Under the pieces are notes generated by a model. That model had not been told where the DNA came from and ran no database searches. It saw only the letters and a program-made list of their open reading frames with translations. A stretch of DNA of 64,000 nt from Natrinema sp. CBA1119 (lineage in GTDB: Archaea; Halobacteriota; Halobacteria; Halobacteriales; Natrialbaceae), in NCBI RefSeq assembly GCF_002572525.1, contig NZ_PDBS01000001.1, forward strand, positions 1,178,001 through 1,242,000. The letters are read 5' to 3'. The position numbers and the translations under genes are program-made. Positions within the stretch are counted from its first letter, which is position 1. The number at the start of each line of letters is the position of its first letter. This document shows positions 1-8,309 of the stretch, in pieces.

Positions 1-1428
1 CGGCACTACGAACTCTACTTCGGGCCGGCGTGTTCGGGGCGGTCGATCCACATGTGCAACATGCGGCTGCCCGACCACCACTTCGTCCACACGATCGACG
101 ACGCCGAGGACCGGGTGATCTTCGTCGATCCGGGGCTCATCGAAAAGGTGGAGGCCAACGCCGACGAGTTAGACACCGTCGAGCAGTACGTCGTCCTCGA
201 CGACGAGGTGCCGGAGACGAGCCTCGAGCCGGTCACGGACTACGAATCGCTGCTCGAAGGGCAGCCGGCAGAGTACGAGTGGCCGGACATCGACGAGGAC
301 GCGGAGTACGGGATGTGCCACACCTCGGGGACGACGGGGCTGCCCAAGGGCGTCGCCTACTCCCACCGAGCGATGTACCTCCACAGCATCATGGGCGGTC
401 ACACCGACGCCAACGCGATCGGCGAGCGCGACACCGTGCTCCCGGTCGTCCCCATGTTCCACGCTAACGGCTGGGGAATTCCCTACGGCGCGACGCTCGT
501 CGGGGCCAAACAGGTCTTCCCCTCGGTCCACACCGATCCGGAGTCGATCGCGCGCCTGATCGACGAGGAGGACGTGACGTTCTCCGCCGCGGTGCCGACG
601 ATCTGGCTCGAGATGGCCGAGTTCCTCGACGAGAATCCCACGGTCGACATCTCGAACATCGACCGGCTGACTGTCGGGGGCTCCGCGCCGCCCGAATCGC
701 TCATCCGGAAGTACGACGAGGAGTACGACGCGCCGATCATTCAGGGGTGGGGGATGACCGAGACCTCGCCGCTGGGGTCGCTCAGCACGCTCCGCAAGGA
801 AGTCGCCGAACTACCGAGCGACGAGCAGTACGAGTACCGCGCGAAGGCGGGACTGCCCGTACCGGGTATGCAGATCCGCATACTCGACGACGACGGCGAG
901 GAGGTGCCCGCCGACGGCGAGACGATGGGCGAACTGCAGGTTCGCAGCCCCTGGGTGGCCGACGGCTACCACAACCGACCCGAGGAAAACGAGCAGTCCT
1001 TTACCGAGGACGGCTTCCTGCGGACCGGCGACATCGCCACCCGCGACGAGATGGGATACATCGACATCGTCGATCGGGACAAGGACGTCATCAAGTCCGG
1101 CGGGGAGTGGATCTCATCGGTGCAACTCGAGAACGAACTCATCGCTCACGAGGGCGTCCGCGAGGCGACGGTCATCGCGGTCGACCACGAGCGCTGGCAG
1201 GAGCGGCCGCTGGCCGTCGTCGTGCCGACCGCGGGCGCGGACGTAGACGAGGACGACCTCGAGGCCCACCTCTCGGAGACGTTCCCCTCCTGGTGGCTGC
1301 CCGACGAATACCGGTTCATCGAGGAGATTCCGAAGACCTCGACCGGGAAGTTCGACAAGAAATCGCTACGCGACGAGTTCGACATCGTCCTCGAGGCCGA
1401 AGACGACGAGCAGACACCCCAGCAATAA
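1..1428 (+). CDS. Fatty-acyl-CoA ligase (AMP-forming), 5' end outside window
   Basis: The reading frame is open from base 1, so the gene starts upstream; 475 residues are visible of a family usually near 540. It is an ANL-superfamily adenylating enzyme that activates a carboxylic acid with ATP and CoA. Visible are the P-loop TSGTTGLPKG (around nt 325-350), the A5 motif GWGMTETS (around nt 750), the RTGD hinge-region motif (near nt 1022) and the C-terminal catalytic lysine context TSTGKFDKK (near nt 1340). The segment with GIPYGATLVGAKQVFPSVHTD is typical of the AlkK-like medium/long-chain group (family knowledge). Substrate length cannot be read from sequence. The small gene at 1459 and the amidase follow in the same direction. 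Confidence 0.93.
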   Translation, partial: RHYELYFGPACSGRSIHMCNMRLPDHHFVHTIDDAEDRVIFVDPGLIEKVEANADELDTVEQYVVLDDEVPETSLEPVTDYESLLEGQPAEYEWPDIDEDAEYGMCHTSGTTGLPKGVAYSHRAMYLHSIMGGHTDANAIGERDTVLPVVPMFHANGWGIPYGATLVGAKQVFPSVHTDPESIARLIDEEDVTFSAAVPTIWLEMAEFLDENPTVDISNIDRLTVGGSAPPESLIRKYDEEYDAPIIQGWGMTETSPLGSLSTLRKEVAELPSDEQYEYRAKAGLPVPGMQIRILDDDGEEVPADGETMGELQVRSPWVADGYHNRPEENEQSFTEDGFLRTGDIATRDEMGYIDIVDRDKDVIKSGGEWISSVQLENELIAHEGVREATVIAVDHERWQERPLAVVVPTAGADVDEDDLEAHLSETFPSWWLPDEYRFIEEIPKTSTGKFDKKSLRDEFDIVLEAEDDEQTPQQ

Positions 1429-1458
1429 GCAATCAACGGATATCGTTCACATTTAGAC

Positions 1459-1668
1459 ATGGTGGCTACTACCGCAGGCGGCGTGAGCTTCGACACCGAC
1501 GACGAGACCGAACTGATCCTCGAGAGTCTGGACGACTGCGCAAACGGGCTGGCCGAAGAGAACCCCTGCATGGATCTGGTCCACCAGGCGCGCATCCTGC
1601 GGATCGTCGAGGACACCGACGAGATTCAACTGAACACGATCGCGAAGTCGATGGGGATCACAGACTGA
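1459..1668 (+). CDS. Small conserved-looking acidic protein, unknown function
   Basis: A 69-residue acidic protein lies 30 nt behind the ligase and ends 5 nt before the amidase start, so it is probably in the same transcript. It carries two cysteines (DDCANGL and NPCMDL) about ten residues apart and ends in a short helix-like segment NTIAKSMGITD. No known domain is recognised. Codon use is as acidic as in its neighbours and the reading frame fits tightly between two real genes, which is the main support for a real gene. Confidence 0.6.
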   Translation: MVATTAGGVSFDTDDETELILESLDDCANGLAEENPCMDLVHQARILRIVEDTDEIQLNTIAKSMGITD

Positions 1669-1673
1669 CCGCT

Positions 1674-3110
1674 ATGGTCGCTTCACCCACGCACGCGACG
1701 GCCGCCGGCCTCGCGAGAGCGATCCGGGACGGTGAGTACTCGCCGACCGAGGTCGTCGACGACACCCTCGAGCGGATCCACGACCGAAACGATCGGACGA
1801 ACGCCTTCGTCACCGTCACGGACGATCTGGCCCGCGAGATGGCCGCCGAGGCCGACCGCGCGATCGATGATGGCGAGCCGCTCGGGCCGCTGCACGGCGT
1901 CCCCGTCGCGATCAAGGATCTCGACGATGTCGAGGGAGTCCGGACAACCTCCGGCTCCCTGCTCTTCGAGGACCGCGTCGCCGAGTCGGATTCACCGTTC
2001 GTCGCCCGGCTCAGGGAGGCGGGCGCGATCGTGGTCGGAAAGACAAACACACCCGAGTTCGGGCTCGGGACGACGACCGACAACCGCGTCGCCGGGCCGA
2101 CCAGAACACCGTTCGATCCCGACCGCGTCTCGGGTGGCTCCTCCGGCGGGGCCGGCGCGGCGCTCGGCGACCGGCTCGTCCCGCTCGCACCCGGCTCCGA
2201 CGCCGGTGGCTCGGTCCGGATCCCGGCGAGCTTCTGTGGCGTATACGGATTGAAACCCACGCAAGGCGTGATCCCGAACGTCAGCCGGCCGAATGCGTTC
2301 GCCAGTCACACCCCGTTCTCCACGAAGGGGCCGCTGGCCCGGACGGTCGAAGACGCGGCGCTGTCGCTGGACGTGATGGCCGGAGCCCATCCGCGCGACC
2401 CGTTCTCGATCCCAAAGGGAAGCGAGTACCACGCCGCGGTCGACCGGCCGATCGACGAACTGACCGTCGCGTACAGCCCCGATATGGGCATCTATCCCGT
2501 CGACCCCGCCGTGCGCAACGTGCTCGAGGACGCCGTCTCGGCGCTCGAGCACGCCGGCGCGACCGTCGACGTGGTCGATCCCGATCTCGGACACGACAAC
2601 GAGGAGATCCTCGAGGCCTACTACACGATGGCGACCGTGCGGTGGGGATCGCTGCTCGAGAACCTCGAGGACGAGGGGTTCGATCCGCTCGGCGAGGATC
2701 GCGACCGCCTTCGGCCGTATCTCGTCGACCTCATTATGGACGCCGAGGAGCCGACCACGCGGGAGTACAAGCGCGCTGACGTCGTCCGGACCCACGTCCT
2801 CGACGGGCTGGTTGACCTCTTCGGGGAGTACGATCTTCTCGTGACGGCGACCGCGGGCACAACGCCGTTCCCCCACGGCGAGGAACCGACGGCGATCGAC
2901 GGCGTCGAGATCGAGCCGTATCGGGGCTGGGTGCTCACGCAGCCGTTCAACCTCACCGGCCAACCTGCGGCCTCGGTCCCGGCCGGCGTCGTCGACGGGC
3001 TCCCCGTCGGGATGCAGATCGCGGGCCCACGCCACGCCGACGACGACGTGATCACCGCAAGCGCCGCATTCGAGCGCCAGCGGCCCTGGAACGACGCGTA
3101 TCCCGAGTGA
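1674..3110 (+). CDS. Amidase-signature family hydrolase
   Basis: A 478-residue amidase-signature enzyme, hydrolysing a carboxamide (or serving as a GatA-like subunit). The Ser-cisSer-Lys triad is complete: Lys81 in VAIKD, cis-Ser156 in GGSSGG, nucleophile Ser180 in GSDAGGSVR; the spacings (75 and 24 residues) equal those of GatA. The C-terminal HADDDVI segment is also typical. The frame extends upstream to 747, but that part is antisense-type arginine-rich translation; ATG 1674 directly follows the small upstream gene and gives the standard length. A partner GatB is not nearby, so a stand-alone amidase is more likely than the tRNA amidotransferase subunit. Substrate is unknown. Confidence 0.92.
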   Translation: MVASPTHATAAGLARAIRDGEYSPTEVVDDTLERIHDRNDRTNAFVTVTDDLAREMAAEADRAIDDGEPLGPLHGVPVAIKDLDDVEGVRTTSGSLLFEDRVAESDSPFVARLREAGAIVVGKTNTPEFGLGTTTDNRVAGPTRTPFDPDRVSGGSSGGAGAALGDRLVPLAPGSDAGGSVRIPASFCGVYGLKPTQGVIPNVSRPNAFASHTPFSTKGPLARTVEDAALSLDVMAGAHPRDPFSIPKGSEYHAAVDRPIDELTVAYSPDMGIYPVDPAVRNVLEDAVSALEHAGATVDVVDPDLGHDNEEILEAYYTMATVRWGSLLENLEDEGFDPLGEDRDRLRPYLVDLIMDAEEPTTREYKRADVVRTHVLDGLVDLFGEYDLLVTATAGTTPFPHGEEPTAIDGVEIEPYRGWVLTQPFNLTGQPAASVPAGVVDGLPVGMQIAGPRHADDDVITASAAFERQRPWNDAYPE

Positions 3111-3156
3111 CGGCCGACGTGACGAGAGCGCGGCCGCGGCCGGTCCCCGCTCGCGG

Positions 3157-3627
3157 TCAGAAGCTGAATAGATCGATCCCGCCGGTCACGCCGATCACCT
3201 GTCCGGTCACGTAGCTCGCCTGCTCCGAACAGAGGTAGGTGACCATGTTGGCCACGTCCTCTTCCGTCCCGAGGTGGCGCATCGGCGTCGCCTCGGCGAT
3301 GCGGGCGTAGTACTCGTCGACGTTCTCCCGGAGTTCGTCGGGGCTCATGTCGGCCCAGTCGCCGACGACGATGTTCGGCGCGATGACGTTCGAGGTCACC
3401 CCGGACTGGGCTCCCTCGAGCGCCATCGTCCGGCCGAAGCCGATCATGGCGGCTTTCGTCGCCGAGTAGGATATCTGGCCGAAGCCGCCGTACCAGCCGG
3501 CCATCGAGGACATGTTCACGACCCGGCCCCAGCCGCGGTCGCACATTTCCGGGAAGACCTCGGCGCTGATGTTGTAGGTGCCGGTGAGGTTGATCTCCAC
3601 GTCGCGGTTCCAGACGTCGTCGTCATG
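3157..3627 (-). pseudogene. Short-chain dehydrogenase/reductase, N-terminal part lost at IS end
   Basis: About 155 C-terminal residues of an SDR remain: the helix-4 region INLTGTYN, the catalytic Ser region NMSSMAG, the YSATKAA active-site Tyr-Lys, and the C-terminal VTGQVIGVTGG segment. The Rossmann TGxxxGIG motif and NNAG are missing. At 3625-3634 the reading frame runs straight into the right end of a tnpB element. No N-terminal SDR sequence is found on the far side of that element, so this is a deletion as well as an insertion. The long minus-strand open frame reaching to 5130 is an accident of fusion with antisense tnpB sequence. Confidence 0.88.
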
Positions 3628-3745
3628 ACATCCTCCCCGGCGTGAACGCCGGGGTTTCCTCACGCTGGGGGTCTCGGCTATGCCGAGTTGCTTCGAGAGA
3701 GCAAGCTCTCTCGTCATCACGAGACGACTTCGTCGTCTCGAACGA
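3628..3745 (-). ncRNA. Putative omega (reRNA) scaffold at the tnpB element right end
   Basis: In this family the guide RNA of TnpB is made from the 3' end of tnpB and the element's right end (established knowledge). Here that stretch holds four stacked perfect hairpins: 3720-3728 with 3732-3740, 3694-3713, 3673-3687 and 3635-3654. The first overlaps the last codons of tnpB. The guide would be read from the flank below about 3627, which is SDR coding sequence. No transcript evidence is available. Confidence 0.45.
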
Positions 3746-5018
3746 CCACGGAGGCAACTTGCGGGTTCGTGTGCTCCTCGTTGGGACGGGGAGAGCGTGG
3801 TGACCCCAGCCATTCGTGACTGTCCCACTTGAGGCACACAGGCCGTGCCATCGGCCGTGCTACGTCTGTTTCGTGCCGCCTCAGGAACGTCTCGCTTGCC
3901 GATAGGTCCGCGTGGCCCTCGAAACCGCAGGTACAGGTCACCGTGCCCTGGTGCCGCGTCGTGTCCTCGGTCGAACCGCAATTCGGACACGTCTGCGAGG
4001 TCCATTCTTCCGTTCGAACCTCGACGGTGATACCGTACTCCTCGCCGGTGCAACTGAGTCGCTTGATGAACCGCCGGAACGCCCAGAAGTTGTGCAACTT
4101 GGCGTTCGTCCGAACCGACCAGTGTGTCTCGAGTACGCCGGTGAGATCGCCGACGTACACCGTCGAAACACCCTCGTCGTACAGCCGTTCGATCACGTCG
4201 CGAGCGAGCGCGTCCATCACATGGTCGCGCCGTCGCGTCCGGCGTCGGTACAGTGAGTCGATTCGCTTCGAACTGTACTGGCCTTCCCGAAGCTTCGACT
4301 GAAGTTCGGCAATCCGTTGCGTGGTCTTGCGGAACTGTTCGAACAGGTCGCGGCCTTCGTACAGGTACTGCTCGCCAGTCGAAACCGTACAAGCGACGAT
4401 ATTGTTTGCGCCGATGTCCAGAGCGGCGGTTTCGTCCGCCAGTGGGTGTGCCAGTCGAGAATTGTCGATTGTGACTGGCTGAAAGGCCCTGAATGTCTCG
4501 CTCACATCGTCGTAATACAGTTCCAACCGGCCCTGTTTGTCGTACTCTTTCCAATTGGGTTCGCCGCGAACCTCGAGCCGAAGCCGTTCTTGGTATCCAA
4601 GACCGTACTCCTCTTTCAGGTCTTGACCAACAAGAATTTCGAGCCGGGAGTGTTCGCCCCATTCGACCGAGTACGACGTGTTGCGGATGTATGTCCGCAG
4701 TTCGCGACCCTCGTCTTGGTTGCCCCAGAAGCCGGGCTTGCCGTTGGCTTCGCCCTTCTCTCGGAGTGCGAAGAACGAGTGCCACGCTTCGCGGTTCTTT
4801 CGTTCGATCTGCTGAACGGTCGACGCGCCGAGCATACCGCCGTACCGACCGCGGTACTCGTCGATTTTCCAAACGTCGCCGTCCGGGTCGTCGAAGTTGG
4901 TTCGGCGCTGATAATTGATCTCGTTCCAGAGAGCGGCTGAAGCGTCCAACAGTCGACGAAGCAACTCCCCGTCCTCGTCGGACTGGGGAACTACTTCGAA
5001 CTCGTTGGTACGCTTCAT
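3717..5018 (-). CDS. tnpB: TnpB, RNA-guided RuvC-like nuclease of an IS1341-type element
   Basis: A full-length TnpB of 433 residues. RuvC-I Asp201 lies in ALDIGANN, the four-Cys zinc finger uses Cys344, Cys347, Cys362 and Cys364, and RuvC-III Asp371 lies in GHADLSASE. The position that normally holds the RuvC-II glutamate (consensus IVIEDL) reads VYVGDL, with Gly290; Glu297 seven residues later (GVLETHW) is a candidate substitute. TnpB lineages with a displaced RuvC-II Glu have been described, so the protein may be active. Start ATG 5018 sits in an A+T-rich gap facing the divergent small ORF. It is the only transposon protein here besides that small ORF. Confidence 0.93.
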   Translation of the reverse strand: MKRTNEFEVVPQSDEDGELLRRLLDASAALWNEINYQRRTNFDDPDGDVWKIDEYRGRYGGMLGASTVQQIERKNREAWHSFFALREKGEANGKPGFWGNQDEGRELRTYIRNTSYSVEWGEHSRLEILVGQDLKEEYGLGYQERLRLEVRGEPNWKEYDKQGRLELYYDDVSETFRAFQPVTIDNSRLAHPLADETAALDIGANNIVACTVSTGEQYLYEGRDLFEQFRKTTQRIAELQSKLREGQYSSKRIDSLYRRRTRRRDHVMDALARDVIERLYDEGVSTVYVGDLTGVLETHWSVRTNAKLHNFWAFRRFIKRLSCTGEEYGITVEVRTEEWTSQTCPNCGSTEDTTRHQGTVTCTCGFEGHADLSASETFLRRHETDVARPMARPVCLKWDSHEWLGSPRSPRPNEEHTNPQVASVVVRDDEVVS

Positions 5019-5074
5019 CGCTACTTCTGTGTACGAGCAAAACTAACATAAATCTACGGATTATCGTAGGTACT

Positions 5075-5215
5075 GTGTCGAACCACGTTAACATCGAAGT
5101 CCCTGACGACGAACAGTACGAGCGCATCAAACGTGTGAAAAACGAACACGGCCTGACATGGCGTGGGATGTTGATCCACGCCGCCGACGACTTGGAGACT
5201 CCAGCTGGGGAGTAA
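5075..5215 (+). CDS. Small protein divergent from tnpB, IS-associated
   Basis: A 46-residue protein starting at GTG 5075 and ending at TAA 5213-5215, reading NHVNIEVPDDEQYERIKRVKN in its first half. The beta-strand-like start followed by an amphipathic helix with WRGMLIHAADDLE resembles a ribbon-helix-helix type DNA binder. It shares a 56-nt A+T-rich divergent promoter gap with tnpB and lies inside the element, before the left-end hairpins. I recall similar small proteins beside haloarchaeal tnpB genes. A role in controlling tnpB is inference. Confidence 0.65.
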   Translation: MSNHVNIEVPDDEQYERIKRVKNEHGLTWRGMLIHAADDLETPAGE

Positions 5216-5257
5216 CCGGTGGTTCGCGTAGTCGGGTGGCGCGATTCACGCCCGTCC

Positions 5258-5323
5258 TCAGAACGCGAAGCGTTCTGATGTGCGAACGAGACGCGAAGCG
5301 TCTCGTCAACGCCGTAAACGGCG
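5258..5323. repeat. Three left-end hairpins of the tnpB element
   Basis: Three consecutive inverted repeats: 5258-5278 (9-bp stem, loop GAA), 5286-5306 (9-bp stem, loop GAA) and 5310-5323 (6-bp stem, loop AA). The first two share the core CGCGAAGCG with different outer arms. In IS605 elements such subterminal hairpins are recognised by the Y1 transposase supplied in trans. Confidence 0.7.
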
Positions 5324-5473
5324 GGACTACGCTATCTGAGTTAATCATTGCGGCGTGGTAGCAGTGAACACGAGCTTTAACGAAACGATTCAGCCGAGAA
5401 AGAGTCCAGCACCGTCGATCACGAATTTATGCACAACCTCTATGATCGATCGTGTAATAGCCAATCGCACGTT

Positions 5474-6679
5474 ATGAACTCCGCAGTCATCGTCGACGCC
5501 GTCCGAACCCCGTTCGGGAAACGGGGCGGCTCGTTCAGGGACACGCATCCACAGGATCTGGCCGCCGAGCCGCTCGAGGCGCTGCGCGAGCGCAACGGCT
5601 TCGAACCGGAGACGATCGAGGACGTGATCTACGGCTGTGTGACGCCAGTCGACGAGCAAGGCATGAATATCGGGCGACTCGCGCCGATGGTCGCCGGCTG
5701 GGGCGATATCGTGCCGGGAGTACAGCTCAACCGAATGTGCGGTTCTGGCCAGCAGGCGGCCAACTTCGCCGCGGCGAACGTCATGGCCGGGCAGCACGAC
5801 GTGCTCATCGCGGGCGGCGTCGAGCACATGACCCGCGTCCCGATGGGGTCGGACGGCGACTCACTGACGGACACGTACTTCGAGCACTTCGACGAGTTGA
5901 CCACGCAGGGCGAGGGCGCCGAGCGCATCGCCGAGGAGTACGACCTTACGCGCGAGGGGCTCGACGAGATCGCCGCCGACTCCCAGCGCCGCTGGAAGCG
6001 GGCCTGGGACGAGGGCCGATACGACGATCAGATCGCGCCCGTCGAGACCGAACTCGACGGTGAGGAGAGCGAGTCGCAAAGCGACTCGGATAGTCGAACG
6101 GGGAGTGAAACGACCCGTGAGACGGTCGTGGTCGAGCAGGATGAACATCCGCGTCCGGGAACGGACGAAGAAACCCTCTCCGAACTCCCGCTGTCGTTCC
6201 GCGAGGAAGGCGAGGGCTTCCACCACCCCGGCAATTCGTCGGGTATCGTCGACGGTTCGGCTGCGCTGCTCATCGCGAGCGAGGAAGCCGCCGCGGAACA
6301 CGGCTGGGAGCCGATGGCCCGCATCGTCCAGACCGAAGTCGTCGGCGTCGATCCCGTGACGATGCTGAAGGGACCGATTCCCGCGACCGAGAACGTCCTC
6401 GAGCAGGCCGAGATGACGGTCGGCGACATCGACCTCTTCGAGGTCAACGAGGCGTTCGCGTCGGTCGTCGGCGCGTGGCTCGAGGAGACCGGCGCGTCCT
6501 GGGAGGACGTCAACGTCAACGGCGGGGCGATCGCCCACGGCCACCCGCTGGGCGCGACCGGCGCAATGTTGCTGACGAAACTGGCCCACGAACTCGAGCG
6601 AACGGGGCAGGACACCGCACTGTCGACGATGTGTATCGGCTTCGGCCAGGGCGTCGCGACGATCATCGAGCGGGTCTAA
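5474..6679 (+). CDS. Acetyl-CoA C-acyltransferase (thiolase II-type)
   Basis: A 401-residue thiolase that condenses or cleaves beta-ketoacyl-CoA. Nucleophile Cys89 lies in NRMCGSG, His357 in AHGHPLGATG and the second cysteine Cys387 in TMCIGFGQG. ATG 5474 gives the family start MNSAVIVDAVRTPFGKRGG; the open frame extends to 5429 without homology. Between ELDGE and TVVVEQDEHPRPG it carries about 18-19 extra Ser/Asp/Glu/Arg-rich residues encoded by a hairpin-bearing insertion (see 6065-6121). These lie in the variable loop domain, away from the catalytic residues, so activity may be kept. It precedes the tandem acyl-CoA dehydrogenases and probably serves beta-oxidation. Confidence 0.94.
   Translation: MNSAVIVDAVRTPFGKRGGSFRDTHPQDLAAEPLEALRERNGFEPETIEDVIYGCVTPVDEQGMNIGRLAPMVAGWGDIVPGVQLNRMCGSGQQAANFAAANVMAGQHDVLIAGGVEHMTRVPMGSDGDSLTDTYFEHFDELTTQGEGAERIAEEYDLTREGLDEIAADSQRRWKRAWDEGRYDDQIAPVETELDGEESESQSDSDSRTGSETTRETVVVEQDEHPRPGTDEETLSELPLSFREEGEGFHHPGNSSGIVDGSAALLIASEEAAAEHGWEPMARIVQTEVVGVDPVTMLKGPIPATENVLEQAEMTVGDIDLFEVNEAFASVVGAWLEETGASWEDVNVNGGAIAHGHPLGATGAMLLTKLAHELERTGQDTALSTMCIGFGQGVATIIERV
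6065..6121 (+). repeat. In-frame hairpin insertion inside thiolase gene
   Basis: An 18-19 codon segment (54-57 bp; one flanking Glu codon is ambiguous) interrupts the conserved DGE-TVVVEQDEHPRPG region. It encodes Ser/Asp/Glu/Arg/Thr residues only, plus one Gly and one Gln. Its start holds a perfect 8-bp stem, CGAGTCGC / GCGACTCG at 6070-6077 and 6081-6088, with loop AAA. The paralogous thiolase at 45471 has no such segment. Length and composition resemble the insertions at 35937 and 38795. Confidence 0.75.
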
Positions 6680-6786
6680 GCCACTCGATCGGGGACTGAC
6701 GCGGCGGGCCGAGACGTGGGAAGGGGGGCGACAGGTCTCGAGGAGCGGCCAGTATCGCGTTCATTTGCCAATCCATGCGAACCGCT

Positions 6787-6804
6787 ACCTATAGCTTTAC
6801 AGTG
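6787..6804 (+). promoter_or_regulatory. Promoter core of first acyl-CoA dehydrogenase
   Basis: ACCTATAGCTTTACAGTG lies 36 nt (TATAG to ATG) ahead of the start at 6826. A nearly identical element, ACCTATAGATTTACAATG at 8310-8327, stands at the same distance from the second copy at 8349. Conservation between the duplicated upstream regions supports a TATA-box role. Confidence 0.55.
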
Positions 6805-6825
6805 CTGTATGCGATCATGAATGAT

Positions 6826-8076
6826 ATGGAGTACCACGACTCCGAGAAAGCAAAGGAAGTTGCGGGTCGCGTAGAGGAGTTCATGGACGAGGTCGTCATT
6901 CCGCGCGAGCGCGAGGCGCTGGCCACGGGTGAGCAGATCACGATGGACGAGATCCACGAGATGTGGGACATGGCCAGAGAGCGCGACCTGTTCGCGCCGC
7001 AGGTGCCCGAAGAGTACGGCGGCCAGGGGCTGGATTTCAGCGACATGCTGCCCTCGTTCGAACAGGTCGGCCGCTCGCTGATCGGCGCGCTCGCAATCCG
7101 TGCGAATGCGCCCCAGGAAGGAAACATGCACACCCTCGAGATGGTCGGCACGGAAGAGCAGAAAGAAGAGTGGCTCCGCCCGCTCGTGCAGGGGGAGATT
7201 CAGACGGCCTTTGCGATGACCGAGCCCAAGGTCGGCGCCGGCTCGGATCCGAAGATGCTCCAGAGCACCGCCGTCAAGGACGGCGACGAGTGGGTCATTA
7301 ACGGCCACAAGTGGTGGACTTCCGACGGGCTCGGTGCCGACTACTATCTGGCGATGGTCCGAACCGACCTCGACGCCCATCCATACGAAGGCACATCGAT
7401 TATCATGGTGCCACGCGACGCAGACGGCGTCGAAGTCGTCCGTAACGTTCCCCACCTCGGCGGGCACGGCATCACCGAGCGTGAAGGCGGCCACGCCGAA
7501 ATGAAGTTCGACAACGTCCGCGTCCCCGTCGAGAACACGATCGGCGAGGAAGGGGAGGGCTTCCAGATCGCCCAGATGCGACTCGGCGGCGGTCGGCTCA
7601 CTCACTGCATGCGTTACTCCGGCATGGCCGAGCGCTCACTCGACATCGCGAAGGCCTATCTCCAGGAGCGCGAGGCCTTCGGCTCGAAACTCGAGGACAA
7701 GCAGGCGCTGCGTCACCGCATCGCCGACGCCGAGACGCGACTCCACGCTGCACGGACGATGGTCCGGCACGCCGCACGCGAACTCGACCGCAGCGACGCC
7801 CGGATCGAAGTCGCGATGTCGAAGATGTTCACGGCGAACGTCACCAACGAGACCATCGACCTCGCCCTGCAGTGTTGTGGCGGCAACGGGATCGGCAAGG
7901 ACCTGCCGATCGCACACTTCTACGAGAACGTCCGCGCGTTCCGCATCGTTGACGGGGCCGACGAGGTCCACCGCCGCTCGATCGCCCGCTGGGCCTTCGA
8001 CGATGTCGACGAAGCCGAGATCGAAAATACCCTGCAGTTCGACGAAGACCTCCGCATCGACGCACTCGACGACTAA
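6826..8076 (+). CDS. Acyl-CoA dehydrogenase, copy 1 of tandem pair
   Basis: A 416-residue FAD-dependent acyl-CoA dehydrogenase. The three family parts are visible: N-terminal helical domain, middle beta domain with FAMTEPKVGAGSDP and WVINGHKWWTSDG, and C-terminal helical domain with CCGGNGIGKDLPIAHFYENVRAFRI split by known contacts. Where the canonical catalytic Glu stands (YEGTSEI type) this protein has VDGADEVHRR, as in ACAD10/11-like enzymes (family knowledge), so the substrate may differ from simple fatty acyl-CoA. ATG 6826 is chosen because it matches the start and exact length of the copy at 8349; ATG 6817 is an alternative. Confidence 0.94.
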   Translation: MEYHDSEKAKEVAGRVEEFMDEVVIPREREALATGEQITMDEIHEMWDMARERDLFAPQVPEEYGGQGLDFSDMLPSFEQVGRSLIGALAIRANAPQEGNMHTLEMVGTEEQKEEWLRPLVQGEIQTAFAMTEPKVGAGSDPKMLQSTAVKDGDEWVINGHKWWTSDGLGADYYLAMVRTDLDAHPYEGTSIIMVPRDADGVEVVRNVPHLGGHGITEREGGHAEMKFDNVRVPVENTIGEEGEGFQIAQMRLGGGRLTHCMRYSGMAERSLDIAKAYLQEREAFGSKLEDKQALRHRIADAETRLHAARTMVRHAARELDRSDARIEVAMSKMFTANVTNETIDLALQCCGGNGIGKDLPIAHFYENVRAFRIVDGADEVHRRSIARWAFDDVDEAEIENTLQFDEDLRIDALDD

Positions 8077-8142
8077 CCCGTTCGACCGCGAGACTCACGT
8101 TTCTCTCTTTTGACGGCCGTCTCGAACGTGATGCCCGTCCGA

Positions 8143-8204
8143 CGGTCCCCGGAAAGACCGGCACATCGTCCTCGAGCGAGTCCGAGTCGCTCGAACGGGG
8201 ACCG
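8143..8204. repeat. 62-bp intergenic nested inverted repeat
   Basis: Outer arms CGGTCCCCG (8143-8151) and CGGGGACCG (8196-8204) enclose a second inverted repeat, TCGAGCGA (8172-8179) and TCGCTCGA (8187-8194), with a 7-nt loop. The structure sits between the two acyl-CoA dehydrogenases, after a T-rich stretch near 8100. It could act in termination or RNA processing; no function is shown by the sequence. Confidence 0.6.
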
Positions 8205-8309
8205 ACACAGCGGGCCACGACAGGGCGGACACGACGAGATGAAGAAGGGCAGTGACGGGTCTCGAGGTGTCGATAGTACCGCGATCGTTTCCAACCGATG
8301 GGAATAATC

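Larger units (their letters stand above)
3625..5355 (-). mobile_element. IS200/IS605-family (IS1341-like) element, tnpB only
   Basis: The element contains one tnpB on the minus strand and a small divergent ORF, with no tnpA Y1 transposase, so it is probably non-autonomous. The right end (low coordinates) carries perfect hairpins at 3635-3654 (CCCCGGCG/CGCCGGGG), 3673-3687 and 3694-3713. The left end carries three hairpins at 5258-5278, 5286-5306 and 5310-5323. The exact boundaries are inferred: the right end is close to 3625-3634 because SDR coding sequence resumes there; the left end is only known to lie between 5323 and about 5390. IS605 elements make no target duplication, and none is seen. 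Confidence 0.8.

Noticed and set aside
747-1673. Upstream extension of the amidase frame
   Set aside because: It overlaps the ligase gene in another frame and is Arg/Gly rich without homology; ATG 1674 gives the family length.
3157-5130. A 657-residue minus-strand open frame joining SDR sequence to an arginine-rich N-terminal part
   Set aside because: Only the last ~155 residues are SDR; the rest is tnpB DNA read in the wrong frame across the element end.
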